From Pycnopodia helianthoides (lineage: Eukaryota; Echinodermata; Asteroidea; Forcipulatida; Asteriidae): a DNA stretch of 64,000 bases. Positions 22,601-31,600 of this stretch are shown here, one piece after another. How positions within the stretch are numbered: the stretch's first letter is position 1; each line of letters starts with the position of its first letter. The notes beneath the pieces were generated by a model. That model did not search any database. It was not told the DNA's origin and saw nothing but the letters and a program-made list of their open reading frames with translations. Location of the stretch: NCBI GenBank assembly GCA_032158295.1, contig CM063258.1, positions 3,864,001 through 3,928,000 of the forward strand, in the 5' to 3' direction. A program made the position numbers and the translations under genes.

Positions 22601-25600
22601 TAGGTCCGAGTTGTGTACTGGCGTTGTGACCATCGTGTACCAAGTGACCGTTAAAGCTCATGTGCGCATGCGCGGCATGCAAAGCAACCCGACCGACTTT
22701 CCGCCGAGAATGCATAAATTTTTCATTTTATTTTCACAATAATGTCATCCAAGGATTTAATTTGCAATTCTGAATAGAGCAGGTGTAAGGTTTAGGACAC
22801 AAGGAATATGTGAGTCAAGTTTTAGCTTCCTCAAAAAGGTAAAAATATGAAAAAATGTTGATTTAAATTTGTTCGCAATGGCATTGGACCTTATATCCTG
22901 GACTCCGTCGTGTTTTATGCAACGGAGGAGTCCAACCTGAGCTAGGTACACAGGTACAACAGACTGCAGGCTACCATTGGGTACAGGGCTCGAATTTTAG
23001 GCCAGTGATTTTAGCATCGGGCCAGTAAGCTCAGTCTGATCAATACAATTCTGTTGATTATCGAAGTATATACAAATAAGATAAATCTTCTCTTAGTGCT
23101 TTTTCAAATTCAAACAGTTCAACTATTAACCTGTTTAGGCTTTTTTCTTCTCACTTCAATTCTGGTCTTGTACTCAAAATTTCGGTCCAGTAAATATTTT
23201 GAGCTACAAGCCCTGCGGTCTTTTGTGTTTTTCCCCCAAATTCTAGCCCTGGGGTACATGGGTTTCTTCTGTTTGTACAGGTTGTGTTATGTGGAAACCC
23301 AAGAGGCTCATGTACTGTGGACTTAAGGCCTTTTCACACGAGGAAATAAGTAGGGGGGTCAATGGTCCTAAGAACACAACGTTTTCATGTCTACGTCGTC
23401 TGAAATGTACCTCTGCTCTGAACAAGCACAGGTCCTGTTTTTTTTTCTGATTACGATCGAGACAAGCAATTAAAAAAAACACAATGTTGTGAAAATTCAC
23501 CACAATCGTTTGTTATACCTCTGTCTTGAATGCTGTATTTTCATTGGCGCAGAAGATCACATGAGCGGCAACAAATATCCATGTACCACTCTCTCCTCGC
23601 GCGAGTGGTCGTACAACTTTCTGTACAGAAGATCGAGATTATCATCGTTCGATGAAATTGGAGTCCTTCAGATAAGGAAAACTTGACTAAAATTCAGACT
23701 GAGGTATAACAAAACAATTGTTGCTTGCTGTGACATGGTTCAATCGGTTTGTACACCCTCAAGGGGAAATGGCACCCTCGGCTTTTGCCTCGGTGCATTT
23801 GCCCGCGGGTGTTATAAACGGACTGTCACCGCGGCAACAATTGTATAATGTTGCTTGCTGTGTGAATGAAACCTCCACACACACACAGACCAAGGACCAT
23901 GGTTTAGCTAGAGCTGCCACTCAAGTGCGCAAGATGAATGGTAAACAACACATGGCTGGTAATACCAATAGCCATTCCATGCTAGCTGCGCGGATACCAG
24001 TGAGACGGACAATAAACAATTGTTGACCTTTGACAACCCAAGAGATGAAGACTGTGTGACACGGGGACGTTGGTTTCTGCGCTGTGTCAAAGGTCGTGTT
24101 GGAGTTTGACCAGCGTCCGTGATCAGGACAACTGGCGCTCGAGCCCAGGGACCCTAGTTTGCCTTTTTCATGTGAAAAGGGCTTTAAATAGTCTCCTGTG
24201 GAATTTTTTTCGGAATAGCCAGTTGGGTAGGAGAGTGCACCTATATTATTAATAAAGTTGAGTAAATAAATCATGTTTTTCAGTTCATCAATGTATTGCA
24301 TACTCTCAGTCCAATGAACTTAACAAACAAGCAAAACAAACATAAAGAAATCCCTTCAAATAACCAAGTAATCTTATTTCAGGATGAAGAGGAAGAGGAG
24401 GCAAGTAATGATGGAGAGAAGAAAATCAAGAAAGACCCAAATAATGAGCAGGAAGAGGTCGCTGAGCGCAGCAGAGAGCAAAAGGAGTCTGTTGAAGATA
24501 CAATGGACACAGCCATAATTGGTAAGCTTTTAAAAGGTTTTGAAGAATTGTTGGATTAAAAAAAATGGGTGCCCAATGTTGCTGTCAATACTATAGGCTG
24601 TGCAAGTCTCAAGCGTAATTCTTCCGGAATTAAGTTGGTTCCAGCCATATTTAGTTTTATGTAGAGTGCGCAGTTCTGTCTCTTCAAATACTTTTATTCA
24701 AGGTAATAGATATAAAAATTATATCACATTTTGGGAAAGTAAAATTATGAAGGTACATGTAAGTAGGTTTTTCCTTCTTGGGGTTTTCCTCCCACATCTA
24801 AAACTGACATTTCTTCATCGTCTTCTCCACACAGGTACCTTCAGGCCTACGGGTCACAGTGCTAGTCGCTTTTGAGGGTCCCTTGGTTTCATTACCAAAA
24901 AGATATAATAATAATAATAATATCGAGTACCAAATGTTGCAGAGGGCACTTCCATTGATATAAATTTGAACTTTCTGGGAATATTTTCAAGGGGCACCAT
25001 GGCCACAACCAGTGGCAATAGAGGCCAAGGTCGCTCTGTGTAATTCCAGTCCAGGGTTCAATTTCATAGCTCTGCTTTAAAGCAGAAAATATTGATATGT
25101 GGTTTGCTGCTCAGCAAAAATGAGCAGTCTACCAGTCACAGATGGTGACATGGTGTTTTAGCTGGTAGCCTTATTCTGGTAAGCATAATTGTTTTGGGCT
25201 TCGCTACTTTTTGTGCTTAAGCAGCTCTATGAAATTGTGCACTGGTCTAACTGACTCACTATATTTAATGCTCTCTTTATTTCTTATTCTTCACACAGCC
25301 AAGCCAAATACATGTAGACCGACGATCCTCGCTGAAGATCTTTCATGTCAGTCACCTGACAGTAGTAACAAGGAACACCCGACTAACAGTAACACTGGGC
25401 TAGAAGGCTATGATTCCTCCAAAAAATATGGCAAGTCAAATTTATTTTGTCTGTTTTTTTAGTTTATTTCCACCATTTATCCCTGTATTGTACGCTTGGT
25501 AAGTGATGGGATTGTACCTTTGATGATAAAAGCATGGAATTTGGCACACTGTCAGAGTATGCATGAGAAAGATGTTTGGCTACAGGGATATTGAAGATTT

Positions 25601-28600
25601 GTCCTTTGAACAAATATAACACTGTATAACAAGCAATGGCAGCCATTTTGAAAATGTTGAAAATTGCTTGTAACTCAATTAATATTTTTTTCAAAATTCA
25701 AATCTGTGATGGCTCCACCAGAGCTGCCAACTCTTCCGGATTCTGCGGAAGACTCCCGTATTTGACGGCAATCTTCCGACATCCCGCAAGCAGTCAAAAT
25801 CTCCCGGATTTCCAACCTGCTAATGAAAAAAAAAAAATTGACAAATTTCCTAGCCCTCCGTCCCGTGTGTGTTTATATGGTTTGCGCTTGTGCATATTTA
25901 ATTGCATAGATGCGCAGAAAAAGTTGTTCTAACCGTAGTTTCGTCTTCTGCGCATCCATACATGTGCATGTCATGTCAGTCACTGATCAGCCTCGCTACC
26001 ATGGGTAGCACGCTATATCGATACCTCTCATCACTGACCCCTGGAATTGGTGATGACACATACAGTTGCTTGATACTCGTGTGGTATCGATACGACGCAC
26101 TGCCCACGATCGAGCAAATGACGCTGCAACCTCGTACACTACACTGGGAACGTGGTTCGGAATGTTAAGCAAAATGGCGCCGCCCAGCAGAACAACCGGT
26201 AAGTCGCAAAAGAAAATAAAATATGCTCAAAAATTCAGAGAAGACTACCATAAAGAATGGCCCTGTATAAAAAAATCGTCCAAGGATGAAAATCATGCAT
26301 TTTGCACCACGTGCAACTCGGACGTTTCTGTGAAATACGGCGGAAGGAACGACATCTTGAGACACATAGATTCTGAAAAACATTGCAGTAGTACAACAGC
26401 ACGATCGAACACGCTAGGCATTGCCGATTTTTTTAGAAAATCGTGCACTGATGACAGCAGTTTAATTAAGGCAGAAACTCTTTTCACAGGGTTTATAATC
26501 GAACACAACTTAAACGTTGCATCTTCAGACCATGCTGGTCCTCTATTTAGACGAATGTTTCCTGACTCTAAAATTGCTGCTAAATATGGATGTGCTCGTA
26601 CCAAAACAGCTGCAATTATCGACGTTATGAGCAAAAGCACTGCTGCAAATATTGCAACTTCAGCACGCACTGGCCCGTTTAGTTTGTCCACAGATGGGTC
26701 AAATGATGGTGATTCAGAGCAGCTGTATCCAGTTTTGTTGACTTATTTTGATGAAAGTAAAGGTCATGTTGAAAATGGATTACTTAGTTTGCCTACCACA
26801 GAAGAAGCCTCTTCCACAGGTGAGAACATATTCAAAGTTCTAGATAAAGAACTTCACAAGGAGAACATCCCATGGAGTAACTGTATTGCATTTGCAACTG
26901 ACAATGCCTCAGTCATGGTCGGTAGACATAAGGGTGTTGCTAGCTTCATTCACAAGAAACATAGCAAGTGTCAAGTTGTTGGTTGCCCTTGCCATATGAT
27001 TCATAACACGGCAGAAAAAGCATCCAAGTCACTACCAGTAGCCATAGATGAACTTTTGATAGATATTTATTACTATCTAGATAAGAGTAGCAAGAGGTTA
27101 AAGACCTTGAAGTCATTGCAGATTTTGTGTGATACGGGTGTCCGAAAAATCTTGAAGCATGGATCAACTCGATGGCTCTCACTTGGAACGTGTATTGATA
27201 GACTTCTGTCACAATGGACACCACTAGAATTATACTTCAAAGATGAGGTGAAGGGTACTATGAAATCTAAAGCACTGACTGTGACATCATATGTGAAAAA
27301 GCAGAGCAAAACACCCTCGTCTGTGCCAAAAACAACGCAAAAGTCAACATCATTAGCTGAAACCCCATCTGTGGAAAAGTGGTTTCTGCACTGTGTCAAA
27401 GGTCGTGTTCAGTTTGACCCACGTCCTGATCAGGACAACTCGCTCGAGCCCAGGACCCTATTTGCCTTTTTCGTGGGAAAAGCTTTAAAATATCCTCCTG
27501 TGAGAATTTGTTTCGGAATACCCTTTGGGTAGAGAGTTGCACCTATATATAATAAAGTTGAGTAAATAAATCGGTTTGTCAGTTCATGCAATGTAGTGCA
27601 TACTCTCATCCAATGAACTTACAAACAAACAAACAATCAAACATAAGAAATCCTTCAAATAACAGAGAGTAATCTTATTATCAATGAAGAGAAAGGAGGC
27701 AAGTAAGGATGGAGAGAAGAATATCAAGAAAGACCCAAATATTGAGCGAAGAGGTCGCTGACGCACAGAGAGCAAAAGGAGTCTGTTGAAGATACAAGAC
27801 CAGCCATAACCACCTGGTCCACTTTTTACAAGGTTATGACCCAAAGATTGGATTCAACCCAAATGGGTGCCCAATGTTGCTGTCAATACTATAGGCTGTT
27901 GCAAGTCGCAAGCGTATTCTTCAAATACTTTTATTCAAGGTAATAGATATAAAAATTATATCACATTTTGGGAAAGTAAAATTATGAAGGTACATGTAAG
28001 TAGGTTTTTCCTTCTTGGGGTTTTCCTCCCACATCTAAAACTGACATTTCTTCATCGTCTTCTCCACACAGGTACCTTCAGGCCTACGGGTCACAGTGCT
28101 AGTCGCTTTTGAGGGTCCCTTGGTTTCATTACCAAAAAGATATAATAATAATAATAAATCGAGTACCAAATGTTGCAGAGGGCACTTCCATTGATATAAA
28201 TTTGAACTTTCTGGGAATATTTTCAAGGGGCACCATGGCCACAACCAGTGGCAATAGAGGCCAAGGTCGCTCTGTGTAATTCCAGTCCAGGGTTCAATTT
28301 CATAGCTCTGCTTTAAAGCAGAAAATATTGATATGTGGTTTGCTGCTCAGCAAAAATGAGCAGTCTACCAGTCACAGATGGTGACATGGTGTTTTAGCTG
28401 GTAGCCTTATTCTGGTAAGCATAATTGTTTTGGGCTTCGCTACTTTTTGTGCTTAAGCAGCTCTATGAAATTGTGCACTGGTCTAACTGACTCACTATAT
28501 TTAATGCTCTCTTTATTTCTTATTCTTCACACAGCCAAGCCAAATACATGTAGACCGACGATCCTCGCTGAAGATCTTTCATGTCAGTCACCTGACAGTA

Positions 28601-31600
28601 GTAACAAGGAACACCCGACTAACAGTAACACTGGGCTAGAAGGCTATGATTCCTCCAAAAAATATGGCAAGTCAAATTTATTTTGTCTGTTTTTTTAGTT
28701 TATTTCCACCATTTATCCCTGTATTGTACGCTTGGTAAGTGATGGGATTGTACCTTTGATGATAAAAGCATGGAATTTGGCACACTGTCAGAGTATGCAT
28801 GAGAAAGATGTTTGGCTACAGGGATATTGAAGATTTGTCCTTTGAACAAATATAACACTGTATAACAAGCAATGGCAGCCATTTTGAAAATGTTGAAAAT
28901 TGCTTGTAACTCAATTAATATTTTTTTCAAAATTCAAATCTGTGATGGCTCCACCAGAGCTGCCAACTCTTCCGGATTCTGCGGAAGACTCCCGTATTTG
29001 ACGGCAATCTTCCGACATCCCGCAAGCAGTCAAAATCTCCCGGATTTCCAACCTGCTAATGAAAAAAAAAAAATTGACAAATTTCCTAGCCCTCCGTCCC
29101 GTGTGTGTTTATATGGTTTGCGCTTGTGCATATTTAATTGCATAGATGCGCAGAAAAAGTTGTTCTAACCGTAGTTTCGTCTTCTGCGCATCCATACATG
29201 TGCATGTCATGTCAGTCACTGATCAGCCTCGCTACCATGGGTAGCACGCTATATCGATACCTCTCATCACTGACCCCTGGAATTGGTGATGACACATACA
29301 GTTGCTTGATACTCGTGTGGTATCGATACGACGCACTGCCCACGATCGAGCAAATGACGCTGCAACCTCGTACACTACACTGGGAACGTGGTTCGGAATG
29401 TTAAGCAAAATGGCGCCGCCCAGCAGAACAACCGGTAAGTCGCAAAAGAAAATAAAATATGCTCAAAAATTCAGAGAAGACTACCATAAAGAATGGCCCT
29501 GTATAAAAAAATCGTCCAAGGATGAAAATCATGCATTTTGCACCACGTGCAACTCGGACGTTTCTGTGAAATACGGCGGAAGGAACGACATCTTGAGACA
29601 CATAGATTCTGAAAAACATTGCAGTAGTACAACAGCACGATCGAACACGCTAGGCATTGCCGATTTTTTTAGAAAATCGTGCACTGATGACAGCAGTTTA
29701 ATTAAGGCAGAAACTCTTTTCACAGGGTTTATAATCGAACACAACTTAAACGTTGCATCTTCAGACCATGCTGGTCCTCTATTTAGACGAATGTTTCCTG
29801 ACTCTAAAATTGCTGCTAAATATGGATGTGCTCGTACCAAAACAGCTGCAATTATCGACGTTATGAGCAAAAGCACTGCTGCAAATATTGCAACTTCAGC
29901 ACGCACTGGCCCGTTTAGTTTGTCCACAGATGGGTCAAATGATGGTGATTCAGAGCAGCTGTATCCAGTTTTGTTGACTTATTTTGATGAAAGTAAAGGT
30001 CATGTTGAAAATGGATTACTTAGTTTGCCTACCACAGAAGAAGCCTCTTCCACAGGTGAGAACATATTCAAAGTTCTAGATAAAGAACTTCACAAGGAGA
30101 ACATCCCATGGAGTAACTGTATTGCATTTGCAACTGACAATGCCTCAGTCATGGTCGGTAGACATAAGGGTGTTGCTAGCTTCATTCACAAGAAACATAG
30201 CAAGTGTCAAGTTGTTGGTTGCCCTTGCCATATGATTCATAACACGGCAGAAAAAGCATCCAAGTCACTACCAGTAGCCATAGATGAACTTTTGATAGAT
30301 ATTTATTACTATCTAGATAAGAGTAGCAAGAGGTTAAAGACCTTGAAGTCATTGCAGATTTTGTGTGATACGGGTGTCCGAAAAATCTTGAAGCATGGAT
30401 CAACTCGATGGCTCTCACTTGGAACGTGTATTGATAGACTTCTGTCACAATGGACACCACTAGAATTATACTTCAAAGATGAGGTGAAGGGTACTATGAA
30501 ATCTAAAGCACTGACTGTGACATCATATGTGAAAAAGCAGAGCAAAACACCCTCGTCTGTGCCAAAAACAACGCAAAAGTCAACATCATTAGCTGAAACC
30601 CCATCTGTGGAAAAGAAATCACAGCCACTGCCCAAGACAACTGCAAAAAACCAAAGCACCTATTCAACAAACCCACTAAAGCAAAGTAGTCTGCATATTG
30701 TCAAACCTACATGTACATCCATGGCTGTGAAAAGAAAATACTCCTCAACAAATCCACCAAAGCAAAGTATGCTTAATGTGAAAAAACAAAAAACTGCCGC
30801 CAAAGTATCTTCTGATAAAACTTTGCAAGAATCACGCCTTGCAAGAATTCACAGATTAATTCTTTCTCCGCAAACGAAGCTGTACTGTTTTTTCCTTAAG
30901 TACAGTAATAAGATCTTTGACGAAATCAATCTTCTTCTACAGAGAGGGGAGCCTTGTGTTCATATAATTCTAAGACAACTCAATGCAGTTTTAAAGAACA
31001 TCCTGATAAGATTTTTAAAGCCATCGGTTGTTGCTGATTCAAGAGATCTCAAACAAATTGAGTATATGACAAAAACCCTCCAGAAATCTGATTCTGAGTT
31101 GATGATTGGTAAAGAGGCGAGGGACTACATCAAAGTAAAACAAGGAGATGCTGACCTCTGTAGCTTGACAGACCAGGATTTAAAACAATTTTATTCTTCA
31201 GTGAGAAGCTACTACCAGGCTGCTACTCAGTATATCTTGAAGACATGGCCTCTTTCCTCAAAGCTCTTTGAACATGCTGAAGTTGTTGATATTACATTGA
31301 GAAGTACAGTAAAATATGCTTCAGTGCAGTACTTTGTTGACCGGTTTCCATGTATATTGGACACTAGTTCTGCACCGGACTCTGATGACAAACTAGAACT
31401 TGAATTTGCCAACTACCAAATTGAAACATTCAGTGCCCTACCAGACCTGTTTGAGGCTTCTAGAATCGACAAGCAATGGGATATCATTTCTCATTTAAAG
31501 GATACAAATGGAGCTGTCAAGTACCCATTACTAAGTAAAGTAATGAAAGCCATATTAGTGATACCCCACAGCAATGCCCATTGTGAAAGGGTATTTAGTA

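Larger units (their letters stand above)
24071..27379 (+). repeat. Tandem duplication, copy 1 (~3.3 kb)
   Basis: Contains exons 24383-24521 and 25299-25430 of the zinc-finger gene and the left part of a hAT transposon. The next 3.2 kb repeats it. The join at 27379/27380 falls inside the transposase gene, where GTGGAAAAG runs straight into TGGTTTCTGC, the sequence found at 24071. Confidence 0.9.
27380..30615 (+). repeat. Tandem duplication, copy 2, with noisy first ~520 bp
   Basis: From about 27921 to 30615 it matches copy 1 essentially base for base (offset 3236-3237, a 1-nt difference in an ATA tract). The first part, 27380-27920, differs by dozens of single-base gains and losses and a deletion of about 60 bp. 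That pattern resembles uncorrected long-read sequence rather than evolutionary divergence. Confidence 0.85.

Noticed and set aside
26174..27532. Natural repressor-type truncated transposase
   Set aside because: The truncation coincides exactly with the duplication join and the tail is intron sequence, so an artefact is more likely than a selected repressor.
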